Part shown: piece by piece, positions 23,089 through 37,300 of the stretch | Position numbering within the stretch: position 1 is the stretch's first letter | How the letters are laid out: each line of letters starts with the position of its first letter | Assembly (NCBI RefSeq): GCF_036370855.1 | Contig: NC_088098.1 | Span: 200,429,336-200,493,335 of the forward strand | Reading direction: 5' to 3' | DNA: 64,000 nt | DNA from: Dromaius novaehollandiae | Lineage: Eukaryota > Chordata > Aves > Casuariiformes > Dromaiidae | Program-made: the position numbers and the translations under genes | The notes under the pieces: generated by a model | What the model saw: the letters and a program-made list of their open reading frames with translations, nothing else | The model's database searches: none | What the model was told of the DNA's origin: nothing

Positions 23089-26000
23089 AGAAGAAAGCAA
23101 GCAGTTTCCAGCCATGTTAGTTCCATCAGCCAGCTCACTGGCCCATTACACAAACAATAAAATGTATTCAGGGAGAGCAGCAGACCCCGTTTAGATTGTT
23201 TTATGCTGTCAAGTCACACTATCATATATTATTCTTCTACCTATCATAAAATTCCAGGGTTCACGGTGATAAAAGCTTTATGAGTGTATATAAATTATCA
23301 GTCAGATAATCTCTACAAGTTATTAAAAATGACCTCTGTGACTCCTGGGTTCGTATCTACAAGAGACATGTCATGAATGTGTATTTCCAAAATCTGAATC
23401 TAACTTTTAAAAAGAAATTTTAAAAATAACAAAACCACAAAGTAATCAGACTTCTATGTATGATGAGCTGCTTCTTGGACATTATCAAAGTTCTGTATGA
23501 ACATGGACTTTCTTGGAAGCAAGACTGAGTGAAATTACTCAGTTGAAATACTCAGGGGGATCCAGAGAAAGGAAAACATCCATACTCCATGAGGGGCTTT
23601 CCTTTTGTGATTGTCTCCTCTTAGCCTGTGTGGGAGCAGAGCCATCTCATCCAAGGCCTCTGGTCTAGAGTGCTCTGTGATACTTTAGGATTACTCCTCT
23701 GATTTGTGGCATGACTGTTTCAGTTCAGTCCTCTGGCTATAGTTGCTCTTTGATTACAAGAGCTTTGTTCAGTGCAACTAAGCCGTCACAAGAAAGACAG
23801 GAGAGCAGAGGGCCACATTATTTCATCTTCGCAATCTCATGTGTTTGGGGACAGGAGTGGTCATGTGAGCTACTGATACAGTATATTTTCTGAATGCTTG
23901 TTTCTCAAAACTATGGCTTTCCCTCAACCTGCTTATTCTAATTTTGAGACCACATAAATGACCAAGTTCTTTCTTTACACCTGGCCCTGGCCGTTCAGTA
24001 CCTGAGAAATTGATCTAATTTTAAGCAATCAAACTTACCATCTGCGGTCAAAAAAAATGTAGTCGTTGACCATAGAAATCTCCAATCAGTCAACAATTGG
24101 CAGGGATTCAGCTTGTAACTTAGTGGACACAGGCCGGGTGCTTTATTTTCCACCTTTGGCCCAGGAGCATAGGACTTTGGAGCAGTGAGGTCTGAAGTAA
24201 GCTGTGCTTGAAACAAGGCAGAAATATAACAGAGTCCTCATTTACCAGTGAGGTGTTAATGGATAGAAAAATGTGCATGAGAAGGTTGTTTTTATTTTGA
24301 GAATTAAAGTAGTTTGTAAGCCTTTCTGTAAAAGGTAGGTAATTTGAGTACCATCAAAATCTGTATACAGGCTAAGCAATTTTGCTGTTAAAGTGATTTG
24401 GGAACTTCAGGCTGTTTGTCAGTGAAGATCTGATAACTGCAGTGCAGCAGGGCAGGAGAGTGTTTTGTCTGTAATTGCTTTGTCTTTGCTGATTTCCCTA
24501 TAGCACCTGAAAGATGGTGGTAAACACAGAAATATTTAGACTTTTGTCATGCAAAGAGGTGGAGCTCTGAGAATAAGCCAGAGAGCAGTATTATCCACTC
24601 AGAGAAGAAACCTGAGGAGGTGGGTCTGTCTTCTGACAGGAAGGTCAATTATTGCTGTGGGATTCTGCTAAACTGTTAATAATTCATTGCTTCAAAGCTC
24701 TGATTCTGTCATATATACAAGACTGCAAAATCTTTGTGAGAATTTTGATCTCTGAGCAGGGGATTTTAAAGTTAGTTGTCTTAAAATCTTGATAATTTTA
24801 AAATAGGAAAAATATGTAAGTTTGTTGCTGGAAAACTTTTCTTACTCTTTTGAATTCCTAAAGTTTTTCCATTTCTTGTTATTCATAACATTTCATAGCA
24901 ACAGCTCCTTCCTGTGATAAGTTGGAAAACTGTGGTAGACGGTTTAACGTGGAATTTTTAAAACAAAGCACAATTTGCCATCATAAAATTACAGCCATAT
25001 TTCTATCACAAAAATATGTCTCCTTTAGTAGAGGATCTTTAAGTAAGTTCAAGATACAACTGGACAAGTTAGTGAAAGAGAAATCCATTGCAAGCTATTA
25101 AATACACAAACACCATGTCTAACTCATATCTGAAATCCTTGATCTGCAAGTCGTTGGAAGGTGGCAAGGTATTTTGAGAAAGCATATGCTTGCTCCATTC
25201 CTACATTCTTTCTCAGGTGTCCACTTTCACGGTTGTTGGAGACAAAATACTGGACTTGAGGAACTTTTGGTCTAACACAAAATGGACATTTATTTGGTCT
25301 AACACCTTCCTAATTTTCATGCATACAATGACACCCTGAAGTGACAGCAGTGGAGCTCTTGCTGGAGGACAGGACTTGAGAACTTTGAGGACCAAAATCT
25401 AACACACCTTCCCTAATTAATTTTGGCTGGGACCATCTGTTTCATTACTACCAGTGTCACAACTCTTGATCAAGACATTAATTAGAGGCTCTAATTAAAC
25501 AGGAAAGTCATTTTCAGACTGCACAAGATTCATGTTGAGAATGAATTAGAGCCCCGTGCTCATTCCTGTTACCTATTGGTGCCCTTATGAATTATCAATA
25601 ATACATTTTTATTCTCTTCCCAGGTGTCTTTACAGTCCTCTCATAAAAATATATGCAGCAAAGAGTAAGAAAAATCTCTACATTAAGCAAGGAGGTTGAT
25701 TGCGGTAGATGCTGCAAGTCTTGCCACCGTGTCAATAGCAAGCAGAGGGAGTGGTGCATGAGGTTCTGTATGCTGTTCTTCACTGACCTTTGAAAAATAC
25801 ATCCTCACATAGCCGTCTAGGAAGGAATGCATTTATTTTTAATGATAACCTATTAGTTTGTAATAAGAAGCAGCTCAGTAACAGATGAGAAAGATATTAG
25901 TATAAAATGCTTAGAGAAAGTCCAATGTACAAAAGTAGTGTGTCAAGGCTTTTTAGGAGGTTTGTGCATCCACCAGGAGGCACAGCAAGTTAGGGCTTTA

Positions 26001-28200
26001 TTTTGCTCACAGCACTGAACACACCACACTTACTAGTAATGAAGGGATGCAAAAGTTTTCATCTAATTTTTAAATCCAAAAGTAGGAAATGGAGAGATAT
26101 CTAATGACTACAGAGAATAAAAATGGGAATGGGGAGGACTCTTGACAAACTGAAGTAATAAAACGTGTATTTGTGAAAAATGTTTTCTGGTCAAAAACTA
26201 TAAACAAGTTTTGTTGCTGTTGTTCACAGTCATTGGAAGTCATAACTGGTATGACTGAAAATAAAAATGCTAATCCATGTAGAAAGCAACACAAGGGTTC
26301 TGCTTCCTAAGATCTACATAAGCCTTTCTAAATTAAATACATCCATAACTATGGGTTAGGATGTGCTTGTGGAAAAGGGCAAAGGTTTAATGCTGCCAAT
26401 ATTTATGCATGTGAATGATCTTATCTATTATATGTTAGTAGTATAAAAGAAATTACAAAAACAGCCATCGGCTTATCAGTAAGTACCTGCACGTTTGGGA
26501 CTGCATGGGAGTACAGCTTTTAATAAGCTTGTCAGTTATGCTTTTCCTCTAACAATGTAACTGAAATGAGAAACAATGATCCTTCTCTCTGACACCCTAG
26601 GACCATGTATATCGTATCTGGAATGTGAACAGTGGTGTTTTCAATGCTGCTAACTTTTGTAACTTTTAAAGTATTTTAATCAAAGCCTTCTTTCCCCGAT
26701 TTAAAAATCAGACGATCAGCTAAGAATCTAAAATGTAAAAACAAGTGAGAAGCTCTGTTCCCCATGTTTGCAGAGAAATCTGAAGGAAGTAAAAAGAATC
26801 CCAAACTACTACTAAAATCTCATGTTTTTCTTTTAATGCCAGTCTCATGACTTTCTGGGAATTGATTTTTGAAAGCCTGGGTTTGGCAGTTCTGTGCTTG
26901 GCTCATTTGGGCTTTACCCAAGTCCCTTTTTTTCTTGGCAGCACTTAAAACAACTGAGTGAGATGTAGCCTATGCTCCTTCATAATCCCACATTGCCCTG
27001 TGCAGTCAAGAGCCTTTCAGCACAGGAAATGAACAAAGTAACCGAAGGCCTTAAGGACCAGTGGGCGGTGCAGGCTGCTGGGGGCCAAGGAGAGGAGCCA
27101 AAGAGCCTGCTCTGCTCCCAAGGACTAGTTTTTTTGTGGATTTAGTGCATCTGACAGTGCCCTGTGACTGGTGTTGAAGTTCTGTTTCATTTTAAATTGC
27201 ACTGGTTTAGCTGGCAATAATTTAACTGCTGGAAACTCAGTTTCTTGGAGAGAACTCATCTGATATTTCTAGTTCTTTCATATTTACATGAGCTGCTGCT
27301 GTTCACCAAGCAGACACACTGTGTGATCATCTCCTGCAGCAGGTCACGTCCTGCTGAAACACCGCAGCAGCAGCAGCAGCAGCAGACATTTTTGTGACTG
27401 CTCAGCAATCTCAGCAGTAAAGAGGCAGTAAAACAATGCTCCCAATGTATTGCACTGGCTTTGCTGGTCAGCTCTTATTTCAAGGCAGAACACTGTGTTG
27501 GTGTATACATATCATATAGTAGGTTTCCCTTGCATTGCTCATAGGACTCTTTGCCAAACTACTGGCACAACATTGAAGTTAGTGAGCCACAGCAGTACCA
27601 TTGTGGTTACAAACTGCTGAGGCAGCACTCTAGCCTATTACTTTTTTTATATGCTTCTGTTTTTTGTAGAGAGTACCGGTAACAGAATCATGTAACATTC
27701 AAATCCTAAAACAGGCCAAATTTGTTGTTTTAAACTGGCACAGCTGTGATGTTAGTGACTGATTCCTGCCACGTTACACCAGCACAGAACTTGGTTAACC
27801 ATCACTATGCAGAGGCCTTGTACAAGCACAGATAAATTAATGTATAGCTCCAGTGTTTATGCCATATGCAATGAAGTCTCATACTTCTTTCAGTAGCCCC
27901 CTTAAAAACAAATGTCTTTTAAAGTTTTTTTGTAAAGTCCTGGTGATCTCACTGACTTGACTGCAGTTGAGATTTCAGCATTGGTGTTTGTTTCGCTTGA
28001 TAGCTTTTATGCATAGACTGCTGTCTTACTAAGATGAAAGAGACTTGAACTATTCAGTTATATAATGGAGAAGTAAATGCTTTTTCAGAAATTACTGTTT
28101 TTTCGTGGAAAGGGGGCAGTTCCTGAGCCAGCACTGGTATAGTCATCTCAGACCAGCTTATCTAAAGAGTCTTTGCCATTTGTTGGCTGAAACACCCAAT
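23087..28200. other. FDX1-RDX intergenic spacer, central part
   Basis: AT-rich unique-looking sequence. It contains a weaker CTCF-like core at 25970-25983 (CCACCAGGAGGCAC), a pair of diverged direct repeats near 25250-25320 and 25370-25425 sharing the GGACTTGAG and TCTAACAC words, and a CAG repeat at 27365-27385. No gene is recognised. Confidence 0.55.
27365..27385. repeat. (CAG)7 trinucleotide repeat
   Basis: Seven perfect CAG units in intergenic sequence, with further GCTGCTGCTG and CAGCAG words in the preceding 100 bases. No coding frame is recognised around it. Confidence 0.9.
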
Positions 28201-28215
28201 TAATTAGATTAAATT

Positions 28216-28352
28216 TGTTTCCTTTTATTTATTTATGTTTCTTTTTATTAGGAATATATATTTTTAGGAATATTTTTATTAGAAATTTTTATTAGGAATG
28301 TATATTTATTATGTTTCATTTTGTTTATTTTATTTATTTATTTATTTGTTTC
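28216..28352. repeat. TTTA/TTTATT-rich low-complexity tract
   Basis: A T/A-only region with repeated TTTATT and TTAGGAATAT words, including an uninterrupted (TTTA)n stretch near 28330-28348. Confidence 0.85.
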
Positions 28353-31300
28353 CATGCTAGGTTAGTAGTTTAGAGGGTGTGTTTGAAAAGACTGAAGATT
28401 CTGGCACTGCAAATAAACACATGAACAATTTTTTTGAAAAGACTAATCCCCCTGCATGGAAAACCAAGATGTCATCACATAACAAGTGAAGCAAAAATGC
28501 TCAGATTTTTATGTCTGTATTACTACAAAAATAATCAAAGGTTACTGAAGCAAAAATACTTACATTCAAGCAAAAGAAGTTAGAATGCCACACTTTCATT
28601 TTAGTGGATTTTATTTTGATAGAAGTAAAACAGAAGTTAGCAGCTGTAACTGCACCATCTGTAAGCACTGAAGCACAACCTGTGTCAAGCTCTGCCTGTC
28701 TCTCATGCAGATGTGGGCTTCTCAAGCAGTCTGTCTGACAGCTGCAGAAACGCTGAGAGGCAGCCCACGGAGTGCCTGACTCAGTACACCCAAAGCAGTG
28801 ACCCATTCTCATTGTGAACTGCCCTCTGGGGTGTGCTTGCTCTCTCTCAGACTCCCATGCTCTACAGGGTGGCCTGAGGTTGCACAGCTGGGTTTTTTTC
28901 TGGCAGAGTGAATCTGTTCTAGAGGAAGAGTGTGGAGCATCCATCAAAAAGCAACTGAGATATACTCCCTCAGAGCACAGATGAGACCAAAATTACCCAC
29001 CATCCTTCTCTGCTGAATAGTGTTTCAAGTGCATCTTGCTCTGCTTTGCAAGAAAAATTTCTGGAGGAAATCCTGCATTCTCTTCTCAATCTTTTGCTAG
29101 AGCTTTGACCTCTTGTGCAAAGAAGTATAATAGTCCCATCTTAATTTAGGGTAAAAAATATGCTGTCCTCCATCTTTGCTTGATTTGCTGAATCGTTTGT
29201 CCTTCTTGTCCCACAGATTTGTTAGTTTCTTTGCCCACTGTGCAGGAAGAAGAAAAATGCCGGTTCAGTGGTTTGGATTTCACTGAATCTGGAAGAATCT
29301 ATATTGCCAAACCAAAATGCATATGAGCAGTTCTTTGAGTACATGACTAAAATGATCAGGACTGCTCGTGAGACTCCTAGGTCTTGTGAGGCTTTAACCT
29401 CACTGTCTATTTTACCTGTATTGCAATAGAATGTAATGAGCCTTCGAGTAATAGCTTATGTTAGGTACTACACAAATATTTTTGTAACTGATTTCTGAAT
29501 ATATTTAGATATAAATCAGGAGGTCCAGTATCTCAAACTGATGAAGAAAAATGTCAGCAATTAAAAATCTCTGCCAGAGTTTTTGAAAACATGATGAGAA
29601 ACAAATGACATCTGGTTATACTAACATCTTGAAGAAGGCCAGAACCTTTTTGTAAAAAGTTACTCTGAAGGCTCTTGTCTTGATGAAGAAATTTCAGCAG
29701 CATTTCTCAGCTGTGCAACTGCAGTAGTAAGTTAGGGGCATGAGCTCAAGCAGAGACTAAAGTAGAGGTGTTCCACCATTTAAAACCCACTCTGAACAGA
29801 AAAAGTGAAATGAGTTAGCTTATGTCAATGTGGCCAAGTGAAGAAGTGAATACTGAGTGGATCTGCATCTCAGTGCAGGTGACAATGCAACACCTGCTAT
29901 TTTTGGTGACAATATCTAGATTAACAGTACTATGCAGGCTTTGGGCATGTTTTTATTTTGCTTGTAAAAACACCTTCATAATACAGCCTTCTTTGCTGTA
30001 TTTTACAGTGTCTATACTATGTCTAGCAGAATCTGGTATTTCAGGTATAATCCTACTAATGAAAAAGACACTATAGCAAAAATTTGTTAGTCTGCCCTGA
30101 TACCATTTGTAGTAATAGTGTGGCTAGACTACTATTGAACAATAAGCAAGCTAAATTAAAAACTGAGTTCTGTTCTTCTGAATGCTGCTATATAGTAGGA
30201 CTTTGGCTGTCATATTTTGTATCTGTGGGAGGATGAATACTAAAAACAGTCTTTGTAAGTACAGTGAACTTGAAAGAATCTTGCATGGAACCATGACAGA
30301 CATGTCCACAAAGAATGGTAGCACTTTTGTGGATCTTAACACTTAGCAATTGGTTAGTAAGTTAGAAATGTTAGTAACTAAGCAGAGCTATAACCACAAA
30401 CCTAAACCAACACTCTCAAGGTCTGTTTCATTTCGGAACAAGGTTTTCTGAGCCCTAACAGCTGTAAAAAAACTCTTGAACTCTTGAAACTTCTCTCTGC
30501 ATAGATATATTTCCCAAAAGTCAAAGCTATCTAGAAGAGCTGCCTTTCTACAGAAACAAAGGATTTTCTCAGCAGTTGTGTAACTTGTATTTCTTACATT
30601 CTCCTAAAGTGAACTAAAAAACCTGATCTTTCAGAAAGAGAGGGAGTTTGGAGGAATTACGTGCTCTTCAGTAGTTTCTTTGAAACTTTGCTTTACAGAA
30701 TTAAACCTTAGAGATTCTTTCCTGTTTTTCCTCAGGGCATATGTAGTTTGATCACAGACATGCTCTCTCTGTGGGCTAAACCTAGTTATATTTCTAAAAA
30801 AAATGAGCTCATTGGAGCATATAACTTGCCATGCTGCATGACATTCATTTAGCCCAATTGCATGTATCTAACTGTTGTCAATTCCCAGTGCTTCTCAGAA
30901 GATGCAAAAACAAAACAAACCCCAAAATATTTTAGACAGAATTGGGATGATGGAGAATTCATCCTGATTTCTAACTTGTTTAAGCTTTTTGTTTCAAGCT
31001 GTTTTTTTCCTCTCAATAACCTCTTAAATACATAGCAAGAATATCCAGAAATCAGTAAATTCAGTACAAAAGAATGTTGTATTCCCTCCTTGAATCTTGC
31101 TATGTATTTTGACTTCAATGGCATCCTGGAGCGGTGAATTTCGCAGTCTATCTTGTTATTTGGTTAAAAGACAACTCTAAGTTTCAAATATACTATTTGC
31201 CTACTGTTGTATACAGTCTGCCTCCTATTGTACTACAAGACTAAGAGAATTCAAAGCTCACAAACCATATTCTCTCTTCTATTTTTATGCTTGCAGCTGT

Positions 31301-34300
31301 TTTGCTAGATCTTGATCCAGAATTTTTAGGTTAATATTTATTAAAAAGTGACCTAAACAGTACCATACCTCCCATGTACAAATAGCAAATCAAATTGTTT
31401 AACAGAGCAGGACTTTGTCTGAAAGGAGAGAAGTAAAGGAAGGGAAATGGGATAGCAACCACACTTTCTCCAAAGTACAGTACTAATACTTTAAAGTTGT
31501 CCTCTGACTTTTTAGGGCAGATGACAGCTACTTATCTCCTTAGGTAATACTTTATTGGCAGGTAATTGGTATCAAGTCCAGTGAATTGACTACCTAACTC
31601 AATTTAGGCTACTGCACCGCAAAGTGTCACTGTGTAATTTGCTTGAGCAAGCTTCACTTGCTGTCCTTTTCTACTAACAATCCTGCTGGCTGTTTCTTTT
31701 TGTTAGCCACTTGTTAGTGATTTTGTGCTTTCATTAGGAGCATCACAACATATAAAGACACAAATAATCCTTGTTGCCCAAGGAAAAAGTTTTACAGAGC
31801 TTTCCATTCCCTCTCTAGGACCTCGGCATCCCTGGGCTGAAAATGGTGGGTTTAGATTTGGGTGACTGCTAACTCCAAGCACATTTATGCCTCTTTAGTT
31901 TGCCCAAGCTTTTCACACATTACTATAATTACATCATTACTTCAACTTTATGACATGATTTTTCATAGTGGTTTATTTCCTAGTAGTGAGTGTAAAATAC
32001 AACAGCATAAACCAGCAACAGAATGTGTTTCAAGCCTGTCCATTCTTGTTCAGCTCCTTTTCTACCCAGCAGATGCCAACAGAAAACTTGCCCCCTCTTG
32101 ACTTTCCATTCCTCCGTGGTGCTTAGGAAAGGGCTGCCTTTTTTCTGCTAAGCCCCAGACTTGCCTGTTTGAATCTCTTCCTATTTAATTCATTTCTTAG
32201 GCAAAAATTTCCTATTCAATCAGATGCCTTTTATTCATGCTCTTTCACTGTCTCCAAATGCCTCCGACTTTTGCAGTCTTGCAGACTGCAATGATCAGTT
32301 ACACACTATTTCAGCTGAGGTTGTGTGATTTGCATATATATGAATCTCATACATTTTGTTGATTGTAGCCACATACTGTACTGCCTACATTGACAGCTCT
32401 GTCTTTTTTTGGAAACAGTGTTTTTAAGATATGACGGGCAAGATGTAATTCATTTTTCCCTTACCATGTGTAAACCTTGTTTGCTGTTGTGCTCCCTGTA
32501 CATCAACACTAAGGAAATTCCCCAAATCTCTGTAGATTGATAGTAGGAATTAAGTGCGTAGGGCTCAGCTGAATTGATGAGGAAAACTATATTTACATGA
32601 TAGGAAATAATGTAAAGAAACAAGAAAGGGCAGTCCTCCAAGCTGCCAAGCCTCTATCTCCATGCAAAGCCTCAGCAGTTTTGATTGGTTCCATGTAGAA
32701 GAAACCAATGATCAGCAGGGCAACCAGGATAACTGTCCTCTTGATCTTTTCAGTGTGAGCAAGTAGGAAGGCAAGAAACATGTAAATATGTGCTTTTTTA
32801 CAAAGAAACACAAAATGACCAAACCAGAGGTCTTAGCAGGATGAAAGCTTCACCTCATCTTGTTGAACTGTTGAAGATGAACATCTGAGATACAGCACAC
32901 ACGTTCAGCAAAGACAGATGTTCAAACTACTCTAATATTCATCAACTCAAGAACATAAGAAAAATTTTTAACATTCAGATGGAAAGAATAACAATGAAAC
33001 CTGATGGTTTCTGCCTAGTCCATGAGTAGCATTTATTGTCAAATATCTGACTTTAAAATATATTATCTACAGATATTACTAAGAGAACATTAGTTCAGGT
33101 TATAGAAAAAATTGTTCATTGTTTAACATGGTAAATGACCTGGATTGGGCTTGTGCCTTCATAGTAGACCATATAGTTTTATAAATATTTTTAGCCTAGC
33201 TTTTGTCATCAGACTAGCTGCCTCTGTGAGTCTGCCTGATAATTTTCAGCCTATTAGCCAACTTCAACCAAACGCAACAAGATTAGAGGCCTTGGAAAAA
33301 GTTAATATCCTACAGGTTTCACATAAATAGCCAGCAAGAAAGAAGAAAAAGACAAGTGAGGTGCCCCCAACTGTGAGGAGGCTTGACTGAATGGCGTCAA
33401 AACTTCTCACACAGCAGAGAACCCACACCAGGCAGTGCCACGCAGGTTTGCCTCAGCCACGGGAAAGAATTACAGCTGCACAAAGTCAGTCATATGACTC
33501 AGTTTCCAAGGATACTCAGCTTCAGGTAATCTAGTTTCACGGAGGTGCTTGTAATTTCAATGTAAGCAGCATCTGAATTACCAAAGCTTTCCTGTGCCAC
33601 CTTTTCACTTTCTGTTCACCTCTGAACCTCATGAATCATTTGTAATAGAAAGTCATTAACAACTAAATAAAACTAATTTCCTATTTCAGTTTAATCATAT
33701 TTCATTGCTTTAGTACTCTTGCAATATCTTAATCCACCTGGTTGTTCAACTGTCAGCATTCCTCAGGGATAGTCAAAGTCTGAATTTTAATTTTTTTTAA
33801 AGCAAATAAATACCTCTAAATCTTTCAGACCATCTTCACACATGGTGAAGTTAAAAAGGGGCAGCTTTTAAAGATATACTTTGAGAATCAGCATACTGAA
33901 GTTTTTAGTATCCTAGGATTAGATTTCCATTCTTGCTTTCCTTCCTTATGTTTCTCTTTGCTGAACTTTAATCAGCAGTTATTTGTTCTGGTAACATTAA
34001 GTTGCAACATAATAACTGGTGTATAAACACATGCTCTCTTAAGGTTAAATTATTTTTCAGACTCAAAATTGGATTGTTTGTAGGTGTGGTAATGATAAAG
34101 CCTTGAAATTAATCTAGCTTCTGCAAAAGAAGTGTCTTGATTTATTCCTTGCTATTTTTGTGAGGTGAAGAAAAGAAATCCATTGGGATATTCCTTTCAG
34201 CAATAGAGTTGTAACTAGTTTTATTGACAGATGCTTTTGCTAGTAGCAGCTGAACCTTTTTGTTCTTAAATTCTTTCAGAAGTCTTGAATGTCTTGCTGA

Positions 34301-37300
34301 CTTACTACTTTTTACTATGTACTAGCAGATTAACTCTGAAGTATGTCATTAATTTCAATGGAGGCATAAAATTTACAGTAAGAGAGGAATTGGATTAAAT
34401 CTCTGCTTCTTTTTATACAGTTCATGCTGGGATTTTTTTTCTTTTTTTAGGAAAGTTTTATGATCAAGGATCATGGTTTAGCTGAGAACAACTTGGACAA
34501 AACTTGACAAAAATGTCTGGTTTTTTCTAATGAAACGTTTTCTTAATTAAAGTGGAGTGGTGAAATTGTTGTGGAGTATCCCCTTTAAAGAGGTTGTCAT
34601 TTTTTGTATATTTCCTTTGGTTCTGCAGGCATTTTTCCACTTTGGGGGATGCTACTGGCCTGCTATCAAAAATGTACAGTCTACCTCAACTTTTCACGCC
34701 CTCTTTCTCTTAATATATATAAACATTCCAGGAAATGCCAATTTTAAAGAAAGGAGTCTTAGCCACTCTACTTGAAAGAGTTGAGGGGAAAGGTGGACTT
34801 CTGTTTTGAGGTTCTGGCATGCCCATTTTGGTAGAACATGGAGATGACACAAAATCTTAAGAATACATTTTGCTGAAAGCTGTGACGCTCCTTTCATAAC
34901 CCTGCTTATTTCTGCTTAATAAGAAAGCAATTATTGGAGTAAAATTAGGAGGGATCTGGACCTAAAAATGCTTCAGTGAAATGCTTCACTGACTGATTCC
35001 TAGTAAAAATCCTGTATGTTTTAATAAGTTTTTATTCACAGAGTTCTATGGCTATATATACACATGTGCCTTAAGAGAAAAACTTTTGCTTTGGCTCTAA
35101 GAGTTGTATATATCTTTCAATCTTTGAAATACCTGCATCTAATTCTTTGGTAACCATATTCTTTTCTTCACCCATAGAAATACTTTCATCAAAAAAAGTT
35201 GTTGTCTGAATTAGTAACTTTAATTCTCACTTTCACCTTCCTCCTATTTTATTTCATTATAAATGCTTAAAATTATCTAGCTGAAGTGAACGCCCTCAGA
35301 ATTATCATGTTTGTAAACCAACAGCTTTAATTTTCAGTGCTATGGACATGATCTAGCTACAGCCATATTATAGTTAAAATAAACTGTCACTAAAACAGCA
35401 ACAATGCTGTCACTATGGAACAACTTGCACTTGTCATAATAATTATAACTATGAATGAGATAAAAATGTTAAGTGGCCAGAAGCAGGAACTGCAGCTTAA
35501 TGTCAGCTGTGAAATGACAACAACCTTACATATCAGTGAAGGCATGCCTGGGTGAGATGACACAAGAGCAGTGACATGAGCAGATATGTCCCATCTGGGA
35601 TACAGGAAATCAGACAGCTGCCCCAACCTTAACTGCAAAGCAGCTTAATTTGTGAACTTGCATTTTGTGCAATTACCAACAGTTACAAAAACAGATTATA
35701 AAATGATAACAACAGAGGAAATAATAGATGGAACATAAAGACTGGGTAATCCCTATTTTGTGTGTAGAAATTAAATTATTAGTAAATTATTACCACACAG
35801 ATGGAGTATTGAGATTCATTTAAAATGAAATAAGATCCATATTTGACATTTTATTAAATAAACACTCCTCCACAAATGATTTTACTGCTTTCAGTCCTGA
35901 GCAGAAAATGTATCCAAATTTGACCCTGAGACAGACTGACACCACTCTGGGACAGCTCTTGTAGCAGCAGAAACTAAATGCATAGGAGAAGAATAAAGAC
36001 AAGCCATTGGAAAAGAGCAATCATATGTGAGAGAAGGGTCAATGGTAAAACCTTAGATCTACCCCATGCCTCAGATTGCTACGCCCTCTCCCAGGTCCAA
36101 GCCAGTATAATCTGTCTGTTTCTAGTAGGAACAAGAGAACCAACATTTTCCTTAAATCTCTCACTTCCAACATGGCTTCACTTGGCCATAAAACAAAACT
36201 TTGCTGCAAACAACCTTGCTGATCTTCAGCTGTGAAGATGGCTGCTGGCCAGCCAAATTTCAACGTGAATGTTAACGACTAAGCCTGTTTAGCTGGGTTA
36301 AAACCAAAGTAAAACGGCCTGACACCTAGCCAGCTGCCAACACAACAGTTCAGTAGAAGATTATCCTGACTGCTGTTTTTCAGACTTCTTGATCACACTT
36401 TGGGGTCCTCATTTATCCTTTCTACTTTCCACTTCTTCCTCAAGACAAGGGAGAATCCTTCTTCCTGCAGCTTTTTGCAGGTTGGGGCTGCCCTACCTGG
36501 TTGCACTGCTCATGCAGGGGATATCCGGCTGAAGAAACCTTGAACTGGACTCCCTGACCACTTCCTGGGAGCTGAGGTAAACAGTAATGAAGGTTTGTGG
36601 AGGTGCTGTTAATTGAACTGAAGAACATCAAAGTGAGCTTCACACAACTATGATATTTCAAAAAGGACAAGAATTAATCCTTCCCAGAGTCATAACCTAT
36701 TCTGCCTTTTTGAACTTGCTCAAAGCTGAGACCATGTATATGCACTCAATAAATGCAACTTGGAATGGCTGGTGTTGCTACTGGAACCTTATATTTTTAC
36801 TGAAATCTGGTATTTTAATAATGCCTAAAAATACTTTTTGGAATTATGTTTGGAAATATATTTAATATTAAGCTACAAACAAATTTAACAACCAACATAA
36901 AAATCAACTATTACCTAAAACATTTATTGTAATTTCAGCAAATATTTGAAATATCTACAAATTGGATTCATCTAATGACCACAAGATTCTTTCAATTCCA
37001 TTTGTCTACCAAGGTCTTTTAAAGGCAATCTAACATCCTTGTGGGAAACAGAAATAAGATTAATGTCCATTAAGGGAACATATTTTATGATTGTTATTCA
37101 AATACCAACAAAAGAATAAACAATTCAGGTTTAGATCATACAATTAGTAAGAGCCTAAAATTATCCTGCAATAACTTTAGATGATGTAAGGTCTGCCTTA
37201 TGTCATGGCTTTATGCCTCATGTGCATAAATATTCCCAGAAAGAGTGGCTAGGTTCCAGGCTTGCAAAGACTAAGTGCATGTATAACTTTTCATGTTAGT

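Noticed and set aside
28501-28947. 148-codon minus-strand frame in the spacer
   Set aside because: No recognisable domain, no splice or promoter context, and no codon-level sign of selection that I can see. It is the longest chance frame in an otherwise gene-free stretch.
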